Part shown: positions 1 to 8,518 of the stretch, piece after piece
How positions within the stretch are numbered: the stretch's first letter is position 1
Layout: every line of letters begins with the position of its first letter
DNA from: Paraburkholderia acidisoli
GTDB taxonomy: Bacteria > Pseudomonadota > Gammaproteobacteria > Burkholderiales > Burkholderiaceae
Length of the DNA: 64,000 nucleotides
Direction: 5' to 3'
NCBI RefSeq assembly: GCF_009789675.1
Contig: NZ_CP046914.1
Span: forward strand, 806,001 to 870,000
The notes under the pieces: generated by a model
Told to the model about the DNA's origin: nothing
Database searches by the model: none
What the model saw: only the letters and a program-made list of their open reading frames with translations
Position numbers and translations under genes: made by a program

Positions 1-186
1 GCCACGCAGACGCTTGAAATGGCGCTTGACCGCCGCCGCTTTCTTGCGCTTACGCTCCGACGTCGGCTTCTCGTAAAACTCGCGCGCACGAAGTTCGGTC
101 AGGAGACCGTTCTTTTCGATCGTGCGCTTGAAGCGGCGCATGGCGACTTCAAACGGCTCGTTTTCTTTTACGCGGATGGTCGTCAT
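1..186 (-). CDS. rpsU: 30S ribosomal protein S21 (C-terminus cut by window edge)
   Basis: Component of the small ribosomal subunit. The first 62 residues are visible, beginning [20 protein letters not shown] and ending in the Lys/Arg-rich tail KRHFKRLRG. The family is about 70 residues, so only the last handful lie beyond base 1. The frame opens with ATG at 186, preceded by a purine stretch (TTGGAAA). S21 is encoded close to and divergent from tsaD in many proteobacteria, and tsaD lies downstream on the plus strand here. The unusual basic composition and the exact match of the N-terminus to beta-proteobacterial S21 make the call secure. Confidence 0.97.
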   Translation of the reverse strand, partial: MTTIRVKENEPFEVAMRRFKRTIEKNGLLTELRAREFYEKPTSERKRKKAAAVKRHFKRLRG

Positions 187-219
187 TTTCCAATAACGGA
201 TCGGAGGTAAAGAAAACTG

Positions 220-225
220 AGTGTA
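220..225 (-). promoter_or_regulatory. Probable -10 element of the rpsU promoter
   Basis: On the minus strand the sequence TGCTACACT is an extended -10 motif (TGn followed by TACACT) about 34 bases before the rpsU start codon. The hexamer 17 bases further upstream, TGGCGA, is a poor -35, so the assignment rests mainly on the extended -10 and the position. Confidence 0.45.
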
Positions 226-256
226 GCAAAGGAAATTGCCAGTCGCCAGATTATCG

Positions 257-1492
257 TCAGGCGCTCCGCACGGCCGCCGCGAAGTCCGCCGCGGCCTCGC
301 CCGCGGCCACGCCGGAGGCCCATGCCCACTGGAAATTGTAGCCGCCGAGCCAGCCCGTGACGTCCACCGCCTCGCCCACGAAATAGAGGCCCGGCACGCG
401 CTGGCTCATCATCGTCGCCGAGGAGAGTTCGCGCGTGTCCACACCGCCGCGCGTGACTTCGGCCTTCTTGTAGCCTTCGGTGCCGGTGGGCGTGAGCGTC
501 CATTGCGCGAGGCCGTCGCCCACGCGGCGCAGCGTCTTGTCGGGCAGGTCGGCGAGGCGCGCATCGGCCTTCACCTGGTGCGTTTCGAGCCACGCGTGCG
601 CGAGGCGTGCGGGCACCCATTCGGCGAGCAGATTGCCGATCTGGCGTTTGGTCTCGCCCTTCGCCTCGATCAACGCCGCCGTGGCGTCGCGCTCGGGCAG
701 CAGGTTCACGCGAATCGGCTGGCCGGGCTGCCAGAAGCTCGAAATCTGCAGGACGCCCGGCCCCGACAAGCCGCGATGCGTGAACAGCAGGTCTTCGTCG
801 AAAGCGCCGCCGGTCTTGCGCTCGCCCGTCGCCACGTTGACTTCGAGCGACACGCCCGAGAGCGGCACGTAGGGCGCCCATTCGTCCTGCGCGAAGGTCA
901 GCGGCACGAGCGCCGGGCGTGTGTCGATCAGCTTGTGGCCGAACTGCTTCGCGACGCGATAGGCGAAATCGGTCGCGCCGATCTTCGGAATCGACAGACC
1001 GCCGGTCGCGATCACGAGCGCCTGCGCGCGAATCTCGCCTTGCGGCGTGCCGAGCGTGAAGCCCGCGCCATCGGCATGACTCACGGCCTCGACGGGCAGC
1101 GGACGGCGCCACGCCACGCGGCCTTCGTCGCATTCGGCGCGCAGCACGTCGATGATCGCCTCGCTCGACTGGTCGCAGAACAGCTGGCCCTTGTGCTTCT
1201 CGTGCCACGTCACGCGATGCTGGCGCAGCAGCGCCAGAAAGTCGCGCGGCGTATAGCGCGCGAGCGCCGAGCGGCAGAAATGCGGGTTGTTCGAGAGATA
1301 GTTGGCCGGGCTCGCGTGCAGATTCGTGAAATTGCAGCGGCCGCCGCCGGAGATGCGGATTTTTTCCGCGAGGCGCGGCGCGTGATCGATCAGCGCCACG
1401 CGGCGCCCCTTCTGGCCGGCCACCGCCGCGCACATCATGCCGGCCGCCCCTGCGCCGATCACGGCGATGTCGAAAGATTCCATGGCGCGCAT
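257..1492 (-). CDS. HI0933-family NAD(P)/FAD-dependent oxidoreductase
   Basis: A flavoprotein of the HI0933/BaiN-like family, of uncertain substrate. The N-terminus (residues 4-40) is a Rossmann FAD-binding segment, [16 protein letters not shown], followed by [12 protein letters not shown], which is the family signature. The C-terminus has a second FAD-contact segment, [20 protein letters not shown], then [14 protein letters not shown]. At 411 residues it is full length for the family. Two starts are possible, ATG at 1492 or ATG at 1483 ([10 protein letters not shown]). The only Shine-Dalgarno-like sequence, CAGGTAAA, is too close to the first and rather far from the second, so the exact start is open. 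It stands between rpsU and tsaD and is not obviously co-transcribed with either. Confidence 0.9.
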   Translation of the reverse strand: MRAMESFDIAVIGAGAAGMMCAAVAGQKGRRVALIDHAPRLAEKIRISGGGRCNFTNLHASPANYLSNNPHFCRSALARYTPRDFLALLRQHRVTWHEKHKGQLFCDQSSEAIIDVLRAECDEGRVAWRRPLPVEAVSHADGAGFTLGTPQGEIRAQALVIATGGLSIPKIGATDFAYRVAKQFGHKLIDTRPALVPLTFAQDEWAPYVPLSGVSLEVNVATGERKTGGAFDEDLLFTHRGLSGPGVLQISSFWQPGQPIRVNLLPERDATAALIEAKGETKRQIGNLLAEWVPARLAHAWLETHQVKADARLADLPDKTLRRVGDGLAQWTLTPTGTEGYKKAEVTRGGVDTRELSSATMMSQRVPGLYFVGEAVDVTGWLGGYNFQWAWASGVAAGEAAADFAAAVRSA

Positions 1493-1626
1493 TTTACCTG
1501 CGCGGCAGCGGCCACGGCCCGCGCGCCGCTCTGGCGGCTCCGGGGAAACTTCGGGACGACTTCGAGGCGCCCTCCGGGCGAACGCTGGACGGACTCGAGA
1601 CGCGCTCAGCCGGCCGACGCGCGCAC

Positions 1627-1635
1627 TGCTATACT
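1627..1635 (+). promoter_or_regulatory. Extended -10 promoter element upstream of tsaD
   Basis: The sequence TGCTATACT contains the extended -10 dinucleotide TG and a five-of-six match to TATAAT. It lies about 70 bases before the tsaD start codon, in the short gap between the divergent flavoprotein gene and tsaD. No convincing -35 hexamer was found at the expected distance, which is tolerable with an extended -10. Confidence 0.5.
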
Positions 1636-1703
1636 TTCAGGCTTACTTTTCTCCGTTTTAGCGACGTTTTCGCGGCCCGTTCGCGACCGTTGCGCGCCAC
1701 ACC

Positions 1704-2732
1704 ATGCTCGTTCTCGGCATCGAAAGCTCCTGCGACGAAACCGGCCTCGCGCTCTACGACAGCGAGCGTGGCCTGCTCGCGCACGCGCTGCACTCGCAGA
1801 TCGCCATGCACCGCGAGTACGGCGGTGTCGTGCCGGAACTCGCTTCGCGCGATCATATTCGCCGCGCGTTGCCGCTGCTGGAAGAAGTGCTCGCGAAGAG
1901 CGGCGCGGCGCGCGCCGACATCGACGCCATCGCGTTCACGCAAGGCCCCGGCCTCGCGGGCGCGCTGCTGGTGGGCGCGAGCATCGCCAACGCGCTCGCC
2001 ATGGCGTGGAACCGGCCCACCGTCGGCATTCACCATCTCGAAGGGCATCTGCTTTCGCCGCTGCTGGTGGACGCGCCGCCGCCGTTCCCGTTCGTCGCGC
2101 TGCTGGTCTCGGGCGGCCACACGCAATTGATGCGCGTGACCGACGTGGGCGTGTACGAAACGCTCGGCGAAACCCTCGACGACGCCGCCGGCGAAGCCTT
2201 CGACAAAACCGCCAAGCTGCTCGGGCTCGGCTATCCGGGCGGCCCGGAAGTTTCGCGCCTCGCCGAATTCGGCACGCCGGGCGCGGTCGTGCTGCCGCGT
2301 CCCATGCTGCACTCGGGCGACCTCGACTTCAGCTTCAGCGGGCTCAAGACGGCCGTGCTCACGCAGGTGAAGAAGCTCGGCGCGAATATCTGCGAGCAAG
2401 GCAAGGCGGACATCGCGCGCGGTTTTGTCGACGCCGCCGTGGAAGTGCTGGCCGCGAAGTCGCTGGCCGCGCTCAAGAAAACGAAAATGAAGCGCCTCGT
2501 GGTCGCGGGCGGCGTGGGCGCGAACAAGCAGTTGCGCGAGACGCTCTCGGCGGCGGCAAAAAAGCGCGGCTTCGAGGTGCATTACCCCGATCTCGCGCTA
2601 TGCACGGACAACGGCGCGATGATCGCGCTCGCGGGCGCGCTGCGCCTGCAACGCTGGCCGGAACAGGCCACGCGCGACTATGCGTTCACGGTGAAGCCAC
2701 GCTGGGATTTGACGGCGTTGGCGCAGCAGTAA
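1704..2732 (+). CDS. tsaD: tRNA N6-adenosine threonylcarbamoyltransferase
   Basis: TsaD transfers the threonylcarbamoyl group from threonylcarbamoyl-AMP onto A37 of ANN-decoding tRNAs, working with TsaB and TsaE. The protein starts [19 protein letters not shown], the ASKHA-fold phosphate-1 motif of the family. The metal-binding HxEGH motif is visible as HLEGH at residues 111-115. [24 protein letters not shown] and [13 protein letters not shown] follow in the usual order. At 342 residues it is full length. The ATG at 1704 has no strong Shine-Dalgarno but matches the conserved family N-terminus exactly. It appears to be a single-gene transcript ending at the terminator at 2769-2796. Confidence 0.98.
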   Translation: MLVLGIESSCDETGLALYDSERGLLAHALHSQIAMHREYGGVVPELASRDHIRRALPLLEEVLAKSGAARADIDAIAFTQGPGLAGALLVGASIANALAMAWNRPTVGIHHLEGHLLSPLLVDAPPPFPFVALLVSGGHTQLMRVTDVGVYETLGETLDDAAGEAFDKTAKLLGLGYPGGPEVSRLAEFGTPGAVVLPRPMLHSGDLDFSFSGLKTAVLTQVKKLGANICEQGKADIARGFVDAAVEVLAAKSLAALKKTKMKRLVVAGGVGANKQLRETLSAAAKKRGFEVHYPDLALCTDNGAMIALAGALRLQRWPEQATRDYAFTVKPRWDLTALAQQ

Positions 2733-2768
2733 CGGCGTTAGAACTTCTGCCGATCAAGCTGCGAAACA

Positions 2769-2796
2769 AAAAAGCCGCCTTGTCAGGCGGCTTTTT
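2769..2796. terminator. Bidirectional rho-independent terminator (tsaD / folE2)
   Basis: A perfect 11-bp inverted repeat, AAAAAGCCGCC and GGCGGCTTTTT, flanks a six-base loop (TTGTCA). The A-run on one side and T-run on the other give a terminator on both strands. It lies between the convergent tsaD and folE2 genes. Confidence 0.9.
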
Positions 2797-2830
2797 CACA
2801 TCCAGCGTTCAAGCGACGATCAAGCGAAAA

Positions 2831-3637
2831 TCAGGCGGCCCGCTTGTCGTGCTCGATCACGGCGTAGGCGCTGTGATTGTGGATCGACTCGAAATTCTCG
2901 GCTTCGAGCGCATAGGCGAGCACGCGCGAATCGGCGTTCAGGCGCACGGCCACGTCGCGCACGAGGTCTTCCACGAACTTCGGGTTCTCGTACGCGCGCT
3001 CGGTCACGTACTTCTCGTCGGGGCGCTTGAGCAAACCCCAGAGTTCGCACGACGCCTCTTCTTCCGCAATGCGGATGAGGTCTTCCACGGGCAGATCGCC
3101 TTCGAATTCCGCGTCGATGGTCACGTGCGAGCGCTGATTGTGCGCGCCGTACTGCGAGATCTTCTTCGAGCACGGGCACAGGCTCGTGACCGGCACGAGC
3201 ACCTTGAGGAACAGACGCGTCTGGCCGTCGCGCGCGTCGCCCGTGAGCGTCACTTCGTAGTCGAGCAGACTCTCCACGCCCGACACCGGCGCGACCTTCT
3301 TCACGAAGTACGGGAACGACACTTCGATACGGCCCGCCTGCGATTCGAGCTTCGTCAGCATGATGTCGAGCATCGCGCGGAACGTGGCGGGTTCGAGCGG
3401 CGCCTTGTTCTCTTCGAGCAGCGCGACGAAGCGGGACATGTGCGTGCCCTTCTGGTCGGCCGGCAGATGAACGTCGAGGTTCCACGTGCCGACGCTCGGC
3501 TGCACCTCGCCCGCGCCCGTCTTCACGGTAAGCGGATGACGCACGCCCTTCACGCCCACGCGCTGGATGGGGATCTGACGCGTGTCGACCGAGCTTTGCA
3601 CGTCCGGCATCACGAAGGCCGGATTCATCTGATTCAT
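2831..3637 (-). CDS. folE2: GTP cyclohydrolase FolE2
   Basis: FolE2 catalyses the first step of tetrahydrofolate synthesis, GTP to 7,8-dihydroneopterin triphosphate, as an isozyme unrelated in sequence to the zinc-dependent FolE. The protein begins [20 protein letters not shown] and contains [20 protein letters not shown], the metal-site cysteine segment, and later [15 protein letters not shown]. The frame stays open upstream to 3742. The ATG at 3637 is preferred because GAGGATAAGAAC precedes it and because other family members start here, giving 268 residues. It lies downstream of dxs on the same strand but is separated by a structured 143-base leader, so it may have its own control. In several proteobacteria FolE2 is induced by zinc limitation; no Zur box was recognised here. 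Confidence 0.96.
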   Translation of the reverse strand: MNQMNPAFVMPDVQSSVDTRQIPIQRVGVKGVRHPLTVKTGAGEVQPSVGTWNLDVHLPADQKGTHMSRFVALLEENKAPLEPATFRAMLDIMLTKLESQAGRIEVSFPYFVKKVAPVSGVESLLDYEVTLTGDARDGQTRLFLKVLVPVTSLCPCSKKISQYGAHNQRSHVTIDAEFEGDLPVEDLIRIAEEEASCELWGLLKRPDEKYVTERAYENPKFVEDLVRDVAVRLNADSRVLAYALEAENFESIHNHSAYAVIEHDKRAA

Positions 3638-3681
3638 GTTCTTATCCTCAAGCCGCGCCGGATACGGCGCGCAAATGGCAA

Positions 3682-3773
3682 CGCCGGCAAGAGCCGGCGC
3701 TGTCTGGCGGTTGCCGGGTGGAAAACCCGTCCGCCGGTTCAAATGTCGGGTGAGCCGCCCGCGCTGCGCGGGC
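3682..3773 (-). promoter_or_regulatory. Hairpin-rich leader upstream of folE2
   Basis: Three self-complementary segments lie between dxs and folE2. In plus-strand coordinates, 3757-3773 is a perfect GC-only palindrome. Bases 3706-3735 form a two-part stem (GGCGG/CCGCC enclosing CGGGT/ACCCG). Bases 3682-3699 form a 7-bp stem (CGCCGGC/GCCGGCG) with a four-base AAGA loop. None is followed by a T-run, so they do not look like ordinary terminators. Possible roles are a cis-acting leader, RNA stabilisation or processing. No known riboswitch class was recognised. Confidence 0.4.
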
Positions 3774-3780
3774 TCCGGAC

Positions 3781-5688
3781 TCAGGCGACGCGCATCACCG
3801 ATTGACCCGCGGCGTTCGCGTTGCTGTCGAGAAAGCGCTCGCGAATCGACTTCGCGATGCCTGCCGCGTCGAGGCCACAGGCTGCCAGCAGCTTCGCCGG
3901 ATCGCCGTGATCGATGAAGCGGTCGGGAAGGCCCAATTGTAGTACGGGCTTGATAACCCCACTTTCAAGCAGGGATTCCACGACCGCCGATCCTGCGCCG
4001 CCCATGATGCAGCCTTCCTCGACGGTCACGAGGTAGTCGTGCGTCTCGGCGAGCTGCTTCACGAGTGCCGCGTCGATCGGCTTCACGAAGCGCATGTTGG
4101 CGACCGTGGCGTCGAACGTTTCGGCCGCGGCCAGCGACGGCGCGACCATCGTGCCGAACGCGAGGATCGCCACGCGCTTGCCCGCGGGCGCCTGGCTTTC
4201 GCGGCGCACTTCGCCCTTGCCCACCGGCAGCGCGGTCATCTGCTTGACCGTGGCCACGCCCGTGCCCGCGCCGCGCGGGTAGCGCACGGCCGTCGGGCAA
4301 TCCTGCTGGAGCGCCGTGTAGAGCATCTGGCGGCATTCGTTTTCGTCCGATGCCGCCATCACCATCATGTTCGGGATGCAGCGCATGAATGCGAGGTCGT
4401 ACGCGCCCGCATGCGTCGCGCCGTCCGCGCCCACGAGACCCGCGCGGTCGATCGCGAACACGACCGGCAGGTTTTGCAGCGCCACGTCGTGAATCAGCTG
4501 GTCGTACGCGCGTTGCAGGAAGGTCGAGTAGATCGCGACCACCGGCTTCATGCCTTCGGCGGCGATACCGCCCGCGAACGTCACCGCGTGCTGCTCGGCG
4601 ATACCCACGTCGAAGTAACGGTCCGGGAAGCGCTTTTCGAACTCGACGAGGCCCGAGCCTTCGCGCATGGCGGGCGTGATGCCGACCACGCGGTTATCCA
4701 GTTCCGCCGCGTCGCACAGCCATTCGCCGAACACCTGCGTGTAGGTCTTCTTCGAGGGCGCCGTGGACGGCTTGATGCCTTCGGCCGGGTTGAACTTGCC
4801 GGGACCGTGGTAGAGCACCGGGTCGGCTTCGGCAAGCTTGTAGCCCTGGCCTTTCTTCGTCACCACGTGCAGGAATTGCGGGCCGCGCAGTTCCTTGATG
4901 TTCTGCAGCGTGGGGATCAGCGAGTCGAGGTCGTGACCGTCGATCGGGCCGATGTAGTTGAAGCCGAACTCTTCGAACAGCGTGGCCGGCACGATCATGC
5001 CCTTCGCGTGCTCTTCGAGCTTGCGCGCGAGATCGAGCACCGGCGGCGCATGACGCAGCACGCGCTCGACGCCCGCACGCGCGGCAGCGTAGAAACGGCC
5101 CGACATCAGGCGCGCGAGATGGCGATTGAGCGCGCCCACCGGCGGCGAAATCGACATGTCGTTGTCGTTGAGGATCACGAGCAGCGGCACGTCGTCTTCC
5201 ACGCCACCGTTGTTCAGCGCCTCGAAGGCCATGCCCGCGGTCATCGCGCCGTCGCCGATCACGGCGATACCCTTGGCGTCTTCACCCTTGAGCTTGCTCG
5301 CGACGGCCATGCCGAGCGCCGCCGAGATCGACGTGCTCGAATGCGCCGTGCCGAACGTGTCGTATTCCGACTCGTCGCGCTTCGGGAAACCCGAAAGGCC
5401 GTCGAGCTGGCGCAGCGTGGGCATGCGGTCGCGGCGGCCGGTCAGGATCTTGTGCGGATAGGTCTGATGACCCACGTCCCAGACGATGCGATCGCGCGGC
5501 GTGTCGAACACGTAGTGCAACGCGATCGTCAGTTCGACCGTACCGAGGTTGGACGACAAATGGCCGCCCGTTTGCGAGACGCTTTCGAGAACGAAGGCAC
5601 GCAGTTCGTCGGCAAGCGGTTGCAACTGTCGGCGATCGAGACGGCGCAGATCCGCCGGGTCGTCAATGGTTTTCAGCAAGTCGTACAT
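3781..5688 (-). CDS. dxs: 1-deoxy-D-xylulose-5-phosphate synthase
   Basis: DXS condenses pyruvate and glyceraldehyde-3-phosphate using thiamine diphosphate, the entry step of the MEP isoprenoid pathway. The N-terminal domain contains [20 protein letters not shown] and [16 protein letters not shown]. The ThDP/Mg site is [16 protein letters not shown] with downstream [12 protein letters not shown]. The transketolase pyrimidine-binding region includes [20 protein letters not shown], and the C-terminal domain ends in [10 protein letters not shown]. The ATG at 5688 ([11 protein letters not shown]) has GGAACGACG before it and gives 635 residues, the usual size; the frame is open a further 12 codons. 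It follows ispA by 88 bases, the common xseB-ispA-dxs arrangement. Confidence 0.98.
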   Translation of the reverse strand: MYDLLKTIDDPADLRRLDRRQLQPLADELRAFVLESVSQTGGHLSSNLGTVELTIALHYVFDTPRDRIVWDVGHQTYPHKILTGRRDRMPTLRQLDGLSGFPKRDESEYDTFGTAHSSTSISAALGMAVASKLKGEDAKGIAVIGDGAMTAGMAFEALNNGGVEDDVPLLVILNDNDMSISPPVGALNRHLARLMSGRFYAAARAGVERVLRHAPPVLDLARKLEEHAKGMIVPATLFEEFGFNYIGPIDGHDLDSLIPTLQNIKELRGPQFLHVVTKKGQGYKLAEADPVLYHGPGKFNPAEGIKPSTAPSKKTYTQVFGEWLCDAAELDNRVVGITPAMREGSGLVEFEKRFPDRYFDVGIAEQHAVTFAGGIAAEGMKPVVAIYSTFLQRAYDQLIHDVALQNLPVVFAIDRAGLVGADGATHAGAYDLAFMRCIPNMMVMAASDENECRQMLYTALQQDCPTAVRYPRGAGTGVATVKQMTALPVGKGEVRRESQAPAGKRVAILAFGTMVAPSLAAAETFDATVANMRFVKPIDAALVKQLAETHDYLVTVEEGCIMGGAGSAVVESLLESGVIKPVLQLGLPDRFIDHGDPAKLLAACGLDAAGIAKSIRERFLDSNANAAGQSVMRVA

Positions 5689-5776
5689 CGTCGTTCCATT
5701 GTAGGAAAACTGGCGCTCCCGCACGTGTTCTGCTCATGCGGCTGGCCGCTGCATGCGCGTGGGCGGGATGGCGCGA

Positions 5777-6658
5777 TCAGCTGACCCGGTTCACCACCAG
5801 GTCTGCGAGTTCGGCGAGGCGCTGGGCGCGCGCACCGAACGGTTCGAGCGCGGCGTGCGCGTCGGCGCGCAACTGCTGCGCGAGGACGCGCGAGGCATCG
5901 AGGCCGATGATCGACACGTAGGTCGGCTTGCCGTCCTTCGCGTCCTTGCCGGCGGTCTTGCCGAGCGTGGCGGAGTCGGCGGTCACGTCGAGAATGTCGT
6001 CCACCACCTGGAACGCCAGGCCCACGGCCGCCGCGTAGGCGTCGAGCGCCGCGAGCGTTTGCGCCGAAGGCGCTTCGCCCGCGAGCGCGCCCATGCGTAC
6101 CGAAGCGCGCAGCAACGCGCCCGTTTTCAGGCGATGCATGGTTTCGAGTTCGGGACGCGTGAGCGCATGGCCGACGCTCGCCAGGTCGATGGCCTGACCG
6201 CCCGCCATGCCGATCGAGCCGCTCGCCAACGCGAGTTCGCGCACGAGCGGCGCCTGACGCGTGGCCGCGATGCTGTCCGAAGTGAGCGTGACGAACGCCT
6301 GCGATTGCAGCGCGTCACCGACGAGCAGCGCGGTCGGTTCGTCATATTTGACGTGTACGGTCGGCTTGCCGCGGCGCATGTCGTCGTCGTCCATGCAGGG
6401 CATGTCGTCGTGCACGAGCGAGTACACGTGGATCATCTCGAGCGCGCAGGCCGCCGCGTCGAGCGCCTCGGGCGTCGCTTGCGTGAGTTCGCCCGCCGCG
6501 TGGCACAGCAACGGACGCACGCGCTTGCCGCCGCCCAGCACGGCATAGCGCATGGCGTCGTGCAGCGGCGCGGGCTGCACGTCGGCAGCCGGCAAATAGT
6601 GATCGAGCGCGCTTTCGACCCGGTCGAGCACCAGCCGGGTCCATTGGTCAAATGTCAT
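5777..6658 (-). CDS. ispA: Polyprenyl synthetase (farnesyl diphosphate synthase)
   Basis: Condenses dimethylallyl and isopentenyl diphosphates to farnesyl diphosphate. The first aspartate-rich motif is VHDDMPCMDDDDMRRG and the second is FQVVDDILDVTAD. GGGKRVRPLLCH, near residue 45, binds the substrate diphosphate. The short gap between the two aspartates of the first motif and the 293-residue length fit bacterial short-chain synthases. Its ATG overlaps the xseB stop codon as ATGA, which indicates translational coupling. The enzyme feeds quinone and undecaprenyl synthesis, and its downstream neighbour dxs supplies the precursors. Confidence 0.96.
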   Translation of the reverse strand: MTFDQWTRLVLDRVESALDHYLPAADVQPAPLHDAMRYAVLGGGKRVRPLLCHAAGELTQATPEALDAAACALEMIHVYSLVHDDMPCMDDDDMRRGKPTVHVKYDEPTALLVGDALQSQAFVTLTSDSIAATRQAPLVRELALASGSIGMAGGQAIDLASVGHALTRPELETMHRLKTGALLRASVRMGALAGEAPSAQTLAALDAYAAAVGLAFQVVDDILDVTADSATLGKTAGKDAKDGKPTYVSIIGLDASRVLAQQLRADAHAALEPFGARAQRLAELADLVVNRVS

Positions 6659-6957
6659 AGATCGTCGTCTCCGCCCGCAGCGGAGTCTGTCGTATTGAGG
6701 GGCACGGGACGCAGCGTTTCGCCGTCGAGCACGCGCACCTGTTGTTCAACTTTTTCGAGCTGCTGCTGGCAGAACCGCACCAGCGTGGCGCCACGGCGGT
6801 ATGCAGCCAGAGAATCTTCGAGACTCAGGCTGCCGCCTTCCATGCGCGCGACGAGGCCGTCGAGTTCCGCGAGCGCTGCCTCGTAGCTCTCGGGGAGCGC
6901 TTCGGCTTCGGCCGGCTCGGCCGTTGCGGCACCGTCGTTTCTTGCGGATTTCGCCAT
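6655..6957 (-). CDS. xseB: Exodeoxyribonuclease VII small subunit
   Basis: XseB is the small, mostly helical subunit of exonuclease VII, several copies of which bind the catalytic XseA (not in this window). The 100-residue protein has the family core PESYEAALAELDGLVARMEG followed by LSLEDSLAAYRRG and a helical segment through QLEKVEQQVRVLDGE. The N-terminal 22 residues are a variable Ala/Glu-rich extension. It is the first gene of the xseB-ispA-dxs run and its stop codon overlaps the ispA start. Confidence 0.95.
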   Translation of the reverse strand: MAKSARNDGAATAEPAEAEALPESYEAALAELDGLVARMEGGSLSLEDSLAAYRRGATLVRFCQQQLEKVEQQVRVLDGETLRPVPLNTTDSAAGGDDDL

Positions 6958-7057
6958 GAGTCGTCGCCAGAATGAAACAAGGCGGACATTCTACGGCAAA
7001 AGCCCGTCTTTCGACCCGCTCGCCGGCGCGAGCGTGTTTTCAAATGTAATCTTCGGC

Positions 7058-7082
7058 CGAAAACGATCGCTGCCCGTTTTCG
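7058..7082. promoter_or_regulatory. Inverted repeat in the xseB / oxygenase divergent gap
   Basis: A perfect 8-bp inverted repeat, CGAAAACG and CGTTTTCG, is separated by nine bases. It lies in the 297-base gap between divergently transcribed xseB and the Rieske oxygenase, about 100 bases upstream of xseB and 95 bases before the TATAAT box of the oxygenase gene. The geometry fits a dimeric regulator site, but no regulator could be assigned. Apart from this and the TATAAT box, nothing else was found in the gap. Confidence 0.3.
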
Positions 7083-7177
7083 CGATTTGCCTTCGAATTT
7101 TCATGAATCGGACATCTTCCCGACACAATTCGAGCGAAAATCAGTGACTTAGCTGCCCCCGAGTCGGGTAAACCGGG

Positions 7178-7183
7178 TATAAT
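7178..7183 (+). promoter_or_regulatory. TATAAT -10 box upstream of the Rieske oxygenase
   Basis: A perfect TATAAT lies 71 bases before the oxygenase start codon in the intergenic gap. No good -35 hexamer was found 16-18 bases upstream, where the sequence is GC-rich, so activator dependence is possible. Confidence 0.45.
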
Positions 7184-7254
7184 CTCCGGCTCCCTAAATC
7201 GAATTTTCGATGGTTGGGTTGTTCACTGCTTTCACGTCTTCATCGGGAGTGGGA

Positions 7255-8361
7255 ATGTCCAATCTGAGCAATGCATTGCAGCTGAATTCCATTCATAGTC
7301 AGCTGCCAGTCACCGCTTATTTTGACGAAGCGCTTCTCAAGCGCGAAATCGACACGCTTTTCCAGCAAGGTCCTCGTTACATCGGGCACGAACTGATGGT
7401 GCCCGAGGCGGGGAATTATTTTGCGCTGCCTGGCGAGAAAGAGGGGCGCGTGCTCGTTCGCAACAAAAGCAACGAGATCGAGCTGCTTTCGAACGTCTGC
7501 CGCCACCGTCAGGCCATCATGCTAAACGGTCGCGGCTCGGCAGACAACATCGTTTGTCCGCTGCACCGCTGGACCTACGACCTCAAGGGCGAACTGCTCG
7601 GCGCGCCGCACTTTGCGGACAAGCCCTGCCTGAACCTCAACAACACGCCGCTGCAGAAGTGGAACGGCCTGCTGTTCGAAACGGCGGGGCGCGACGTCGC
7701 GCGCGATCTCGCACGCCTCGGACCGGCCAAACATCTCGACTTCACGGACTACATGTTCGATCACGTCGAGGTCCACGAGTGCAACTACAACTGGAAGACC
7801 TTCATCGAGGTCTATCTGGAGGACTACCACGTCGTGCCGTTCCATCCCGGCCTCGGCCAGTTCGTCTCGTGCGACGACCTGCAGTGGGAGTTCGGCGACT
7901 GGTACAGCGTGCAGACGGTCGGTATCCACAGCCAGCTCGGCAAGCCCGGCAGCCCGACGTACCGCAAGTGGCACGACGAGGTCCTGCGCTTCCGTAACGG
8001 CGTGCCGCCGGAGTTCGGCGCGATCTGGATGGTGTACTACCCGAATCTGATGATCGAGTGGTATCCGCACGTGCTCGTGGTGTCGTGGCTCATCCCCAAC
8101 GGCACGCAGAAAACGACCAATATCGTCGAGTTCTACTACCCCGAGGAAATCACGCTGTTCGAGCGCGAATTCGTCGAGGCCGAGCGCGCCGCCTATATGG
8201 AAACGGCCGTGGAAGACGACGAGATCGCCGAGCGCATGGACGCCGGCCGCCGCGCGCTTTACGAACGCGGCGTTTCCGAGGTCGGCCCATATCAGAGCCC
8301 GATGGAAGACGGCATGCAGCACTTCCACGAGTTCCTGCGCCGCGAGCTCGGGCCGCTCTGA
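7255..8361 (+). CDS. Aromatic ring-hydroxylating oxygenase alpha subunit (Rieske)
   Basis: A Rieske non-heme iron oxygenase, substrate unknown. The [2Fe-2S] ligands are C82 and H84 (CRHRQ) and C101 and H104 (CPLHRW), with the standard C-x-H-x16-C-x2-H spacing. The mononuclear iron site is recognisable as WKTFIEVYLEDYHVVPFHPG. The ATG at 7255 is preferred over the upstream in-frame start at 7210 because GGGAGTGGGA precedes it, giving 368 residues. No beta subunit, ferredoxin or reductase gene is adjacent, so electrons must come from elsewhere. It resembles the broad family that also includes choline-monooxygenase-like proteins. It appears monocistronic, ending at the terminator near 8440. Confidence 0.9.
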   Translation: MSNLSNALQLNSIHSQLPVTAYFDEALLKREIDTLFQQGPRYIGHELMVPEAGNYFALPGEKEGRVLVRNKSNEIELLSNVCRHRQAIMLNGRGSADNIVCPLHRWTYDLKGELLGAPHFADKPCLNLNNTPLQKWNGLLFETAGRDVARDLARLGPAKHLDFTDYMFDHVEVHECNYNWKTFIEVYLEDYHVVPFHPGLGQFVSCDDLQWEFGDWYSVQTVGIHSQLGKPGSPTYRKWHDEVLRFRNGVPPEFGAIWMVYYPNLMIEWYPHVLVVSWLIPNGTQKTTNIVEFYYPEEITLFEREFVEAERAAYMETAVEDDEIAERMDAGRRALYERGVSEVGPYQSPMEDGMQHFHEFLRRELGPL

Positions 8362-8414
8362 GCGCGCACGGGCAAGTTCGGACGCGCGCCGAATGAGCGC
8401 CAGACGCATCAAGG

Positions 8415-8444
8415 AAAGACGGGCTTCGGCCCGTCTTTTTGTTT
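8415..8444 (+). terminator. Rho-independent terminator after the Rieske oxygenase
   Basis: A 10-bp stem, AAAGACGGGC and GCCCGTCTTT, encloses a TTCG tetraloop and is followed by more T residues. The UUCG-type loop and T-run make it a strong intrinsic terminator. Confidence 0.9.
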
Positions 8445-8518
8445 AGACTGACGGCACCGGGCCGCCGCTCGCACACGGGCATCAAGAAAAGCGGCCGCGC
8501 ACGATCCAAGGAGCCGTC

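Noticed and set aside
3682..3773. Known riboswitch upstream of folE2
   Set aside because: Hairpins are present, but no conserved core of the tetrahydrofolate, TPP or ZTP classes could be recognised, so only a structured leader is reported.
236..3805. Very long open frame on the plus strand (about 1190 codons)
   Set aside because: It crosses the flavoprotein, tsaD and folE2 genes in another frame. Its translation is low-complexity Arg/Ala/His sequence typical of antisense shadows in GC-rich DNA.
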